Shown: positions 56,731 through 64,000 of the stretch, one piece after another
How the letters are laid out: each line of letters begins with the position of its first letter
Position numbering within the stretch: position 1 is the first letter of the stretch
From: Paenibacillus cremeus
Lineage (GTDB): Bacteria; Bacillota; Bacilli; Paenibacillales; NBRC-103111
Reading direction: 5' to 3'
NCBI RefSeq assembly: GCF_007786445.1
Contig: NZ_VNJI01000020.1
Span: 54,021-118,020 of the forward strand
DNA: 64,000 nt
Position numbers and translations under genes: made by a program
The notes under the pieces: generated by a model
Told to the model about the DNA's origin: nothing
What the model saw: the letters and a program-made list of their open reading frames with translations, nothing else
Databases searched by the model: none

Positions 56731-57423
56731 GTCCAAGCAGCGGTAGTGCAGGGCTTCAGCCACATGCTCCTTTTGCACGGCCGGTTGGCCTTCCAAATCG
56801 GCTATCGTTCTAGCGATTTTTAAAATCCGGTCGTACGCCCTGACGCTCAGGCCGAGCAGCTCGAACGATTTTTCCAGCAGCGCCGCCGACTCGGTATCCA
56901 GCCGCACATGCTCGCGCAGCAGCTTCCCGCTGAGCTCACTGTTGAACATGAGGCCGCTTCCGGCATATCGCTCTTTTTGGATCGCATGGGCCTGCTCCAC
57001 GATAGCTTTCATCTCAGCCGAGGAAGTTTGCATTTTCGCTGCCCCTAAATCCTTGTAATCCATTCGCGGCACCTCCACATGCAAGTCGATTCGATCCAGC
57101 AGTGGACCGGAAATTTTTGATCGGTAATTCGTAATTTTAAGCGGACTGCAAATGCAGCCCTGACTGTCCGTCTCATTGCCCCAATACCCACATGGACATG
57201 GATTCATGGACGCAGCAAGCAAGAATGAAGCGGGAAACGTGTACACCGCCCGTGCTCGGCCAATGGTAACGAACCGGTCTTCCATCGGTTGGCGAAGAAC
57301 CTCCAGCGCGAGCCGGGAAAACTCGGGCAGCTCGTCCAAAAACAACACGCCCCGGTGGGCTAAGCTGACCTCACCTGGTTTGGGGATGCCGCCTCCTCCG
57401 ATCAGCCCTGCAGCTGAAACGGT
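56722..57423 (-). pseudogene. comM: comM (YifB-type Mg-chelatase/AAA+ helicase), 3' fragment
   Basis: The minus strand encodes about 233 residues of ComM, a branch-migration helicase used in natural transformation: AAGLIGGGGIPKPGEVSLAH, the Walker B LFLDELPEFSR, NPCPCGYWG and the C-terminal helical lid. Full ComM is about 510 residues. The N-terminal domain, Walker A and the expected HH before TVSAAGL are missing. At 57,423 the homology ends within one codon and unrelated AT-rich sequence begins, although the frame stays open for a while. The break is in a catalytic domain, so the product cannot work. Confidence 0.9.
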
Positions 57424-57851
57424 AACTAAAAGGGAACCGAAAATTTCGAAAAAGCAGCGTAAGACCAGGGACGTTCAAAAGCGAAAAAACCGTTTCTCCA
57501 TATTAATGAAGAAACGGTTTTTTCAGCTAAATAATCGTGCCATAGAGGTTATGAATTATGCACAATCGTTCATAACCTTATTAATTTTAATATTTTAAGC
57601 GTTTTTTATATTTCAGCACTTTTTTGTGGTATCCGAAATTTGTTCTCAGACGCGCTAGGATCCGTTTTAAGTGGCTTAAATATTTTTTCTCTAGCCTACC
57701 CTTTAAATTCTCTCTATAGCTCGTTATTTGCCCTAAAATCGCTTTAAAGCGTATCATTGTGTCCAAGCGACGTACAAGCGGTTTAGCGGGCCCCTAAACC
57801 CACTACAGAGCTCTGCAAGGCAATAGCGTAACAGGAGGAGGTGATATCGGT
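57424..57851. other. Gene-free left flank of the island
   Basis: No supported gene. It holds the inverted repeat at 57483-57524, a second hairpin AGGTTATGAA/TTCATAACCT (57546-57578) and a palindromic GGTTTAG...CTAAACC near 57779-57799. Base composition drops sharply here from GC-rich to AT-rich. Confidence 0.5.
57483..57524. terminator. Long inverted repeat, bidirectional terminator-like
   Basis: A 19-bp arm beginning GAAAAAACCGTTTCT (57483-57501) pairs with its complement (57506-57524) with one mismatch and a 4-nt loop. A6 and T6 at the outer ends allow termination in both directions. Confidence 0.7.
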
Positions 57852-58313
57852 TTGTATCATATCACCGACATACATTTTGAAAAGCTATGTTTGGATTACA
57901 GGGCGCACTGGCACGAGGAAGTATGGTTAGAGTTCAGACCGTTAGATCGGTCTGATACAAGGCCAGAGACGGTCACAGTGATTATCGATTACGAAGGCGG
58001 CAAAATAGATGATATGTACTGCGAGGTGGATTACAGCGGCGAACTAGACGAGATAAAGCTGCTTAAGCAGCTACAGGGACACGAAAGATTTTTGGAACGG
58101 GTACAAAATACGATTATGATGCTCCCCCACTTAGAGGAGATCATGGATGCTTCGGATCCTGAAGAAGAGATTGATTTTCAGGTAATAAGTAATAACAATA
58201 AACAACTCGAATACACAGTAAATAATATTAAAGAAATCTTATTTCTTCATCCTGATGGGGAAAGACTTACGCTAATTTTTAAATATAAAAATGAAATATA
58301 TTATTTCGACTGA
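57852..58313 (+). CDS. Acidic soluble protein of unknown function
   Basis: This 153-residue protein starts at TTG 57852, 8 nt after AGGAGGAGGTG. It contains WHEEVWLEFRPLDRSD and VIIDYEGGKIDDMYCEVDY and has no membrane segments. No family is recognised. It is followed by a terminator, so it is probably a single-gene unit. Confidence 0.65.
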   Translation: MYHITDIHFEKLCLDYRAHWHEEVWLEFRPLDRSDTRPETVTVIIDYEGGKIDDMYCEVDYSGELDEIKLLKQLQGHERFLERVQNTIMMLPHLEEIMDASDPEEEIDFQVISNNNKQLEYTVNNIKEILFLHPDGERLTLIFKYKNEIYYFD

Positions 58314-58318
58314 TAGAA

Positions 58319-58356
58319 AAAACAAGGGGCAGATTTAGATGCCACTTGTTTTTTTA
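58319..58356 (+). terminator. Terminator after the 57852 gene
   Basis: AACAAG-GGGCA pairs with TGCC-A-CTTGTT across a short loop, followed by T6. Confidence 0.75.
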
Positions 58357-58593
58357 ATTTTATTACAACCAAAGAACCTTTCAAAAGCTCCTCTGGAGTC
58401 TGTCGGTTCGCACGTTTAATTTCTAAGATTTCCTTCCCGTTAGGAATAATTAATTCCTCCATTACTCTTAAATCGAGCAAGATTCATTTCAAGATTATCC
58501 CGAGACCGAATTCCATTTTTCATCTACGCATGTATGACCGTGAACAGGTTATAATAAAAAATACAAAAATTTGCAAGCAAGGAAGCCTATTTA

Positions 58594-59415
58594 ATGAATA
58601 ACTTTGAAAATGTTGAAAATAAGTTTCGTCGCTACAAAGCCAATGTTAGCATTGCTGGAACAACACAATTTCATTTGCGAAACCCTTATGTTATCGCATG
58701 GTGGTCGGCAGCCTTCCCTGGATTTGGTCACCTTTTATTAAGCAAGTATTTGCGTGGCTTAGTGCTTTTTATTTGGGAAGTTATTGTTAATTATAATGCT
58801 AAAATCAACCTGGCCATGGTTTATTCCTTTTGCGGCGATATTCAATTGGCAAAAGAAACAATCGACACAAGATGGATGCTCATGTATATTCCCGTTTATT
58901 TATTTGGGATTTGGGACAGTTATCGAACCTGCGTCGATATGAATAAAGTTTACTTGCTCGCTGAACGGGAGGATGCTCCCTTTAACTCATTTAGCATCGG
59001 AGCACTTGAAATCAATTATTTAGACAAACGAAAACCTATTATGTCTGTCCTTTGGTCTTTATTTATGCCTGGACTTGGGCAACTGCATATACACAGAATA
59101 TTAACGGCATTCTTTTCACTTGTATGGACGATTATCTTTTTATATTTCTCAAAGACCCTTGTCGCCGTTCATCACCTTTTCCTTGGGGAGATAGCGCATG
59201 CGACAGAAGTTTTGGATAAACAATGGCTTTTGTATATGCCTTCGATGTGGGGATTTGCTGTTTTTGATTCGTATATGAATACAGTGGAGAATAACAAATT
59301 GTTCGATTCTGAACAAAAAACTCATCTCATAAAAAAGTTCCAAAACCCCAAGTTCAAGGTAAAAAAGGGAAAAGTGGTAGGTGACAAAGGTGATCCAAAT
59401 TTTCTCCACTTTTGA
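58594..59415 (+). CDS. Membrane protein with internal duplication
   Basis: This 273-residue protein is made of two similar halves. Residues 30-125 (WWSAAFPGFGHLLLSKYLRG, then RWMLMYIPVYLFGIWDSY) and 145-240 (LWSLFMPGLGQLHIHRILTA, then QWLLYMPSMWGFAVFDSY) share the same pattern of two to three helices. The PGxG-(H/Q)L turn resembles TM2/DUF5683-type hairpins. The C-terminus is basic (KFKVKKGKV). It overlaps the next gene by 35 bp, so the two products are probably made together. No function is recognised. Confidence 0.7.
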   Translation: MNNFENVENKFRRYKANVSIAGTTQFHLRNPYVIAWWSAAFPGFGHLLLSKYLRGLVLFIWEVIVNYNAKINLAMVYSFCGDIQLAKETIDTRWMLMYIPVYLFGIWDSYRTCVDMNKVYLLAEREDAPFNSFSIGALEINYLDKRKPIMSVLWSLFMPGLGQLHIHRILTAFFSLVWTIIFLYFSKTLVAVHHLFLGEIAHATEVLDKQWLLYMPSMWGFAVFDSYMNTVENNKLFDSEQKTHLIKKFQNPKFKVKKGKVVGDKGDPNFLHF

Positions 59416-59854
59416 ACACTCAACAAATTTAGAGCTTGCGATTACTTCTTTAGAGAAAAATGGCATCAATAAAGAAAACATCTTTGCAGTCCCTTTGACA
59501 AATCGAAAAACCGAGCGAAGATTGTTTGATAGCATTCATAACGCAGATGGGATTTCACTTATTAGTACAGGAACGATGTTAGGTACTGCATTTGCAGTTA
59601 TTGGAGCAAGTGTTGGGTTTAAACTAGCCTGGGGACCGATTTATTGGGGGCTTATCGGGACTTTTGGAGGATTCTTATTAGGGTTTTTAATTGATTTATT
59701 TTATTATAAAGTTATTAAAAGAAAAAAGCGCCTTTTGCGCGGTAAAAATTCAGTAGTCATATTAATTGTGGAATGCGAAGAAAAGCAAGGCGATGTGGTA
59801 GAAGATATTCTTTGGCATCATTTCGCTTTAGGTACGGCGAGAATCGTAAGTTAA
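59381..59854 (+). CDS. Membrane protein of unknown function, overlapping partner
   Basis: This 157-residue protein starts at GTG 59381 inside the previous gene. The N-terminal soluble part (VIQIFSTFEHSTNLELAIT) has a ferredoxin-like alternation. Two Gly-rich helices follow (GTAFAVIGASVGFKL and WGLIGTFGGFLLGFLIDL), then a basic loop and a C-terminal beta-rich tail ending ALGTARIVS. The layout recalls YflT/general-stress 17M-type proteins, but no firm family is assigned. Confidence 0.6.
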   Translation: MTKVIQIFSTFEHSTNLELAITSLEKNGINKENIFAVPLTNRKTERRLFDSIHNADGISLISTGTMLGTAFAVIGASVGFKLAWGPIYWGLIGTFGGFLLGFLIDLFYYKVIKRKKRLLRGKNSVVILIVECEEKQGDVVEDILWHHFALGTARIVS

Positions 59855-59929
59855 AAACAACATTGTTTCAAATCTTTAATTATTCAAAATGATCAACAAA
59901 TCTCCTTCCGAAAATCAATTAAAGGAATG

Positions 59930-59975
59930 AAAAGGAGCAAGGCCCACGCTGGTAAGAGTGCGCCTTGCTCCTTTT
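59930..59975. terminator. Strong terminator after the 58594-59854 pair
   Basis: AAAAGGAGCAAGGC (59930-59943) pairs perfectly with GCCTTGCTCCTTTT (59962-59975). It is symmetrical enough to act in both directions. Confidence 0.8.
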
Positions 59976-60172
59976 GTGCAACAATATAATTATACTCTAG
60001 TCTTTATATAGCCTTAAGTGATTCTTTAACTTTGGTGGCGCTTTGTTTGTATAAATTGCTCAATCATTTCGCGGCCTTATCGCTTCCCTTTTTAACCCCT
60101 AAATCGATGCCTTATTTCATCATTTACAATATCTTAACTTTATTTATATAAGCCAATAATTAAACTTTTGCT
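59976..60172. other. AT-rich gene-free interval
   Basis: Together with the terminator upstream, this makes 318 bp without a gene. Nothing recognisable was seen apart from AT-rich promoter-like stretches. Confidence 0.4.
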
Positions 60173-60451
60173 ATGGAGGGCGGCCAGAAATGTGGATACA
60201 TTCAATTTACAATGGGTAAACACAACGAACGACGTGATGGTTATGCAATAACTGGAGAATCTTACGAACAAGAAGATGAAACCGTATCTTATGTGTGGAT
60301 AGTTGAAACTGATTTAAAGTTTAAAGTAAATACAATTGACTGTGATGTTAAAACTAGACAGTTTGCGAAAACTTTAAAAAAATACATTCGGACAACAAAA
60401 ACGAAAGATATAATAAGACATTTGCTAAGCGATGAACCATTTTTCAAATAA
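60173..60451 (+). CDS. Small basic protein, possibly frameshifted at its start
   Basis: This 92-residue frame contains KHNERRDGYAITGESYEQED and a basic C-terminus (RTTKTKDIIRHLL). The in-frame ATG 60173 has no ribosome binding site. GGAGGG (60175-60180) is ideally placed for ATG 60190 in the +2 frame, which reads MWIHSIYNG and then hits TAA one base out of phase with GKHNERR. A one-base insertion in the GGG near 60214 would explain this. The gene may be broken or wrongly started. Confidence 0.45.
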   Translation: MEGGQKCGYIQFTMGKHNERRDGYAITGESYEQEDETVSYVWIVETDLKFKVNTIDCDVKTRQFAKTLKKYIRTTKTKDIIRHLLSDEPFFK

Positions 60452-60518
60452 ATAGTAATTAAGAGCAGGAATTATAAAAACATCCCTTAATGTAATTCAA
60501 TAAGGGGTGGGTATAAAC

Positions 60519-60899
60519 GTGAAGGTATTATTAACAACTCACGGGCAAAATTTAATTGAAAAAATGCATAAAACTGTTGGACTTCAAGTAGTTGGCTTTG
60601 CACAGAAACTAGATGAATTGTTTAACATAATTATACTGAATCAACCAGACGTAATTATCTTTAACGAAGCGATTGCATATACAATAGTTGATAATTCGCT
60701 TGTTTTACAAAATGAACCTATAAAGAAGCTTCGTGAAGAATTTCCGCAAATAAAAGTTATTATAATAGGTCTGAGTCACATTCCGATGAAAGACAAAACA
60801 GCTAAAATTGAATTTTTAAATAAAATGAATATTTACGATATATTTTTAAATAGATATATCATAGATGATGTTATTAGTGCAACAATGAAAAGAGAATAA
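60519..60899 (+). CDS. Receiver-like alpha/beta protein
   Basis: This 126-residue protein starts at GTG 60519, 8 nt after AAGGGGTGG. It has alternating strands and helices: VKVLLTTHGQNLIEKMHKTV, QPDVIIFNEAIAY, IKVIIIGLSHIPMKD and NIYDIFLNRYIIDDVISA. This resembles a degenerate response-regulator receiver, as found before ParA/TadA-type ATPases. The phosphoacceptor Asp position is not convincing, and no output domain or ATPase partner lies beside it. Confidence 0.55.
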   Translation: MKVLLTTHGQNLIEKMHKTVGLQVVGFAQKLDELFNIIILNQPDVIIFNEAIAYTIVDNSLVLQNEPIKKLREEFPQIKVIIIGLSHIPMKDKTAKIEFLNKMNIYDIFLNRYIIDDVISATMKRE

Positions 60900-60918
60900 C
60901 AAAACGTATTTATATGTT

Positions 60919-60958
60919 GGGAGAAACCACAAGCGTGGATGGTTTCTCCTATTTTTTT
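60919..60958 (+). terminator. Terminator after the receiver-like gene
   Basis: GGAGAAACC (60920-60928) pairs with GGTTTCTCC (60941-60949), then T7. Confidence 0.85.
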
Positions 60959-61170
60959 GTTCCAAAAACGAAGGTTATGGAGACGTTTTGTATGAAAAGA
61001 AAAAAATAGGTTATTACTATAAAAAAAGAGTATCAAAACTCATACCTAAATCAATGTATCAAAAACGGCAAATGTTTATAAACGAGACATCCTTGTTAAA
61101 AACAATTGTTTAATTTGAAATTAAGGATTTGGATATGAAAAATAAAATTAAAACGAAAGAGGCCATTTAA

Positions 61171-61725
61171 TTGAACAATTCATATCCATCTTATGATGAA
61201 GTACAAAATGAAAGAGCTCACTTAAGTGAGTTGTCCTACCAGCATTGGATTCACGATGATTTTCTTACTTGGAAATGGTGGCTCCTTTTAGTTTTAAGTA
61301 TTCTACCTTGGATTATTTGGTGGAAATTCACTGATAAAACCAGGCGGCAAGAGTCTTTGTTATATGGAACGCTAATCACGATTTTCGCCATTGCTCTCGA
61401 CAATGTAGGGACGGAACTTTTGTGGTGGGGCTATCCAGATAAGTTGTTCCAAATGATCCCGCCGCTTTTTCCCGCAGATATTTCACTAGTTCCGACAAGC
61501 ATGATGATGATTTACCAATTATGTTCTAGTTGGAGAACTTTTCTCATTTCAAATACCGTGTTTGCCGCGTTTCTTGCCTTTGTAGGTGAGCCCATTTTTA
61601 TTTGGTTGGATTATTACGAATTAAATAGCTGGAAACTGGTTTATTCCTTTCTCTTCTACATTATTGCTGGTGTTCTAGCAAAATGGATTATACAGCAAAC
61701 TGCCGATAGGAAAGTTCAGTCATAA
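61171..61725 (+). CDS. CBO0543-like membrane protein
   Basis: This 184-residue protein starts at TTG 61171. It has four to five membrane helices, beginning around WWLLLVLSILPWIIWWKF. The pattern IALDNVGTELLWWGYP, then PTSMMMIYQLCSSWRTF and FVGEPIFIWLDYYE matches the CBO0543 family of Bacilli and Clostridia, whose function is unknown. It ends 20 bp before the recombinase gene and may be co-transcribed with it. Confidence 0.7.
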   Translation: MNNSYPSYDEVQNERAHLSELSYQHWIHDDFLTWKWWLLLVLSILPWIIWWKFTDKTRRQESLLYGTLITIFAIALDNVGTELLWWGYPDKLFQMIPPLFPADISLVPTSMMMIYQLCSSWRTFLISNTVFAAFLAFVGEPIFIWLDYYELNSWKLVYSFLFYIIAGVLAKWIIQQTADRKVQS

Positions 61726-61745
61726 ATCATTAGGAGGAATCATTT

Positions 61746-62345
61746 TTGAAAATTGGTTACGCAAGGTGCTCGGCAATTCATCAGTCATTGGATCTGCAGC
61801 TTGATGCGCTTGAAAAGGAAGGCTGCGAACGTATTTATACCGAAAAGGCCAGCGGCGCAAACGACAACAGAGCCGAACTTCAAAAAGCTTTGGACATGCT
61901 CCGCCCTGGCGATGTATTTGTCGTTTATAAACTGGACCGTTTAGCGCGTTCAACGAAAAAATTAATTGAAGTATATGAGCAGTTAACAAAATTGAATGTG
62001 GAGCTTGTCAGCTTGTGTGACGGCATGGATACAACAACGCCAACTGGCCGCGCCATGTTTAAAATGCTTGGTGTTATTGCTGAATTGGAACGCGAGATGA
62101 TCATTGAGCGCACGAAAGCAGGCCTTGCAGCTGCAAGAGCTCGTGGACGATTAGGCGGACGCCCAAAAGCAGATCCGAAAAAGGTTAACCAAGCAATTAA
62201 GCTATATGACGGCCAGGAATACACAGTAGCTGAAATAACGGATATGACAGGCGTACCAAAAGCTACGCTTTATAGAGCCTTAAGTGAAAAGAAGATAAGC
62301 CTAAGAAACTTTGGTTTACGTTTAAATGAAAACCCCTCTTTGTAG
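61746..62345 (+). CDS. Serine recombinase of the resolvase/invertase family
   Basis: This 199-residue protein starts at TTG 61746 after GGAGGA. The catalytic domain begins KIGYARCSAIHQSLDLQLDA; the Ser nucleophile is in the ARCS stretch. LDRLARSTKKLI and AELEREMIIERTKAGLAAAR follow, then RGRLGGRP. A C-terminal HTH (YTVAEITDMTGVPKATLYRAL) completes it. It is closest in pattern to Hin/Gin/Pin invertases and transposon resolvases. No matching crossover sites or transposase gene were identified in the window. Confidence 0.9.
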   Translation: MKIGYARCSAIHQSLDLQLDALEKEGCERIYTEKASGANDNRAELQKALDMLRPGDVFVVYKLDRLARSTKKLIEVYEQLTKLNVELVSLCDGMDTTTPTGRAMFKMLGVIAELEREMIIERTKAGLAAARARGRLGGRPKADPKKVNQAIKLYDGQEYTVAEITDMTGVPKATLYRALSEKKISLRNFGLRLNENPSL

Positions 62346-62364
62346 ATGTTCAAAGAGGGGTTTT
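62329..62364. terminator. Bidirectional terminator between the recombinase and DUF3231 genes
   Basis: AAAACCCCTCTTTG (62329-62342) pairs perfectly with CAAAGAGGGGTTTT (62351-62364) across TAGATGTT. Confidence 0.9.
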
Positions 62365-62384
62365 CCGAGTATAAAGCTCAATAA

Positions 62385-63389
62385 TTAGTGGTCTTTAGCA
62401 ATTTCTTTTCTGTTTGGGGCAATTGGAGGTTGTTCTAACCATTTATTTTTTATCATAATATCAAACCAATTTTTTGTTACGGTCAAGTCTTTGAGAATAA
62501 TTCTCTCATAATCAACGATTAGATCGGATCTCATGGAACCCGCCAATCCTAATCCGTGATAAGATTGAGAAGTTAGATACAAGAAACCAGTGTGATACAT
62601 GATGAGTTTATCTGAAAATGGTGAATCTGTAGATTCGGTTATTTCAGTTTCCCATGACATAGGTACAGGTAAATTATCATCTTTTAATTTTTTGCTTAAT
62701 AATTGAATGTGGTCATCTGCCGTTTCAGTTGCATCCGTTAGAAACTTCCTTATTTCCTTGGATCCAGCAATTTGACTAAATGCAATTCCAAGTGTTTTTG
62801 CCATAATGCTTTTTTTCAGGTTAAGGGAAATATTACCGATTTCTGTGGCTGAAAGAGGGCGTTTATCTCCCCAATAACCATCGAGATATTTTTTACTATC
62901 AATAAACTCTGGATTTGCACGGGGGAAAAAATACGGGTCTCTTTGAAAATGCCCCTTTTCAAGTAATAAATCAACGGTACGATGGTACATTTTTTTTCCT
63001 TCCGTCAAACAGGAATCAAAAAAATCCCTTAAATCTTTTCTGACGGATGTAGTGAGCGAGTATACGTGACCGTTTATACCATGTACTGTCATGAGATACA
63101 AATAATCCAAACAAAAAAGATCTGAAAATAACCTTTGTATATTGGGGTTGATATCTGAATCTGTAAACCCTACGGGGATTGGGAATCCATCATTATGGAT
63201 GAAAGCGAAAACCTGCTGAATTTGATTTTCGGTTATTTTAATTGCGTCCTCAAAAACCTCCCTTATGGACTGATCCTCTACAATTGAAAGCATATACTTA
63301 TTTACACAATTAACCATCGTGCCATTTACGTATTGCCCCCACAAAGCTCCGATTTCCGTTGATGTTAGTTTTAATTGAGTTGTGTTCAT
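62385..63389 (-). CDS. DUF3231 family protein, two tandem domains
   Basis: This 334-residue protein contains two similar helical-bundle halves: KLTSTEIGALWGQYVNGTMV at residue 7 onward and PLSATEIGNISLNLKKSIMA at about 176 onward. Both continue into a ferritin-like set of long helices. DUF3231 proteins are common in spore formers, often in several copies, and their function is unknown. The ATG at 63389 is preceded by GAGGTG on the minus strand. Confidence 0.85.
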   Translation of the reverse strand: MNTTQLKLTSTEIGALWGQYVNGTMVNCVNKYMLSIVEDQSIREVFEDAIKITENQIQQVFAFIHNDGFPIPVGFTDSDINPNIQRLFSDLFCLDYLYLMTVHGINGHVYSLTTSVRKDLRDFFDSCLTEGKKMYHRTVDLLLEKGHFQRDPYFFPRANPEFIDSKKYLDGYWGDKRPLSATEIGNISLNLKKSIMAKTLGIAFSQIAGSKEIRKFLTDATETADDHIQLLSKKLKDDNLPVPMSWETEITESTDSPFSDKLIMYHTGFLYLTSQSYHGLGLAGSMRSDLIVDYERIILKDLTVTKNWFDIMIKNKWLEQPPIAPNRKEIAKDH

Positions 63390-63423
63390 ATCTCCGTCAC
63401 CTCTAAAGAATATTTCTTTAATG

Positions 63424-63672
63424 TCAAAGAGTATTATTACCTGTTTCTGTAAGCAATATTAAATTACCCGAGCTTTCCTCTTCAACGGAAACCAATAGCT
63501 CATTTAATTCAAAAAAGATAAGGGATATGTTTAATCTTTTTCTTTTCCACAGACTTGGTCTCAACGGACATAAATGCATATTGGAATATGAATATTCCAA
63601 CAAATCTTCACGATTGACTATGTAAAAATGTCCGTTGTGTCCGTTTAAAGGGTCAACAATAAACTTAATCAC
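63424..63672 (-). CDS. Possible small protein, weakly supported
   Basis: This 82-residue frame, starting at GTG 63672, reads VDPLNGHNGHFYIVNREDLL then continues to a polar C-terminus. There is no ribosome binding site; the strand upstream carries CCTCC, the complement of one. It could be a real gene with another start, or a remnant. No family is recognised. Confidence 0.3.
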   Translation of the reverse strand: MIKFIVDPLNGHNGHFYIVNREDLLEYSYSNMHLCPLRPSLWKRKRLNISLIFFELNELLVSVEEESSGNLILLTETGNNTL

Positions 63673-63692
63673 ACTTTAGGAGGAAAAAACCA

Positions 63693-63824
63693 ATGCAACT
63701 AAATTACGCAAAAGAGAACTTTTTAGGGTTGACTCCACAGTTAAATCCTATTTTAAACCAAATAGCTTCTTGCCTGTTCTTTTTTTATATAAATAATGGA
63801 TTATCTTATTTGAAATATACTTAA
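63693..63824 (+). CDS. Micro-protein or truncated gene start, 43 residues
   Basis: ATG 63693 lies 9 nt after AGGAGGAAAAAA, one of the strongest ribosome binding sites in the island. The frame reads MQLNYAKENFLGLTPQLNPI, a hydrophobic IASCLFFFYINNG stretch, and stops at 63824. It may be a membrane micro-protein or the beginning of a gene cut short. No family is recognised. Confidence 0.4.
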   Translation: MQLNYAKENFLGLTPQLNPILNQIASCLFFFYINNGLSYLKYT

Positions 63825-64000
63825 ATATATTTTCAATATGCATAATTAGAAAATTTTTGTAAATGCTATAATTACTAACTCAACTTTCGCAGCTACAAAT
63901 TAGCTTAAACGCCCTACGGCTGTAAGGACGGAGCGCATTTTTTCCTTCTCTTGACAAAAAAACACCTTCTTTGTTTGGTATCATGGAAGTGTCCAGCAAC
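63825..64000. other. AT-rich right edge of the window
   Basis: No gene is recognised. It contains TTGACA (63951-63956) and a TATCAT (63979-63984) at 22-bp spacing, too wide for a normal promoter, and a GC-rich patch near 63910-63938. The composition suggests that the island continues. Confidence 0.4.

Noticed and set aside
57176..57598. Plus-strand frame crossing the comM fragment and the island junction
   Set aside because: The first half is antisense to comM and the rest spans a terminator hairpin; there is no ribosome binding site.
58301..58462. Minus-strand 53-residue frame MEELIIPNGKEILEIKRANR...
   Set aside because: Protein-like at first, but no ribosome binding site, and it runs through a terminator and the end of the 57852 gene; at most a remnant.

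Overview
The window looks like chromosome from an endospore-forming Firmicute of the Paenibacillus type. Intact spoVM, a SpoVIF-like gene, ylbJ and ylbL, sporulation-type promoters, strong GGAGG ribosome binding sites, frequent GTG/TTG starts and high-GC coding sequence all point that way. Most genes read rightwards and follow the familiar Bacillales order.

Layout. 1-7.6 kb: end of fmt, then rsmB, rlmN, prpC, prkC, rsgA, rpe and a small membrane protein; thiN, expected after rpe, is absent. 7.6-8.5 kb: a terminator whose loop has been split by a 129-bp MITE-like element, then spoVM, then rpmB on the other strand. 8.7-14.3 kb: yloU, fakA, a fakB/degV gene, recG and a SpoVIF-like gene. 14.3-29 kb is an accessory stretch: an AraC regulator divergent from a GH78 rhamnosidase; a LexA-controlled operon with a Y-family DNA polymerase flanked by two small proteins that share a domain; a lipoprotein/ATP-grasp/DUF350 cluster resembling enterobacterial yjfC-yjfM-yjfL; a secreted protein of eight Ig-like repeats; and several small genes, one a Tyr/Pro-rich protein behind a near-perfect sigma-K promoter.

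29.3-35 kb is the ylb block (rsmD, coaD, ylbJ, ylbL, tmcAL, yceD, rpmF). 35.2-42.2 kb is the lipid block (fapR, plsX, fabH, fabD, fabG, acpP, fabF, then rnc). 42.3-56.7 kb is the smc, ftsY, ylxM, ffh, rpsP, khpA, rimM, trmD, rplS, lepB, rbgA, rnhB, ylqG, ylqH, yraN block. FakA and FakB, which load exogenous fatty acids, lie about 24 kb from FapR, PlsX and the Fab enzymes, so uptake and synthesis of acyl chains meet in this region.

At 57,423 the synteny stops. comM is cut in its AAA+ domain, and beyond it lies AT-rich DNA to the end of the window. That DNA holds mostly unrecognised small and membrane proteins, a serine recombinase, a CBO0543-like membrane protein and a double DUF3231 protein. 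It reads as a genomic island in comM whose far end is outside the window. No rRNA, tRNA or CRISPR array was recognised.
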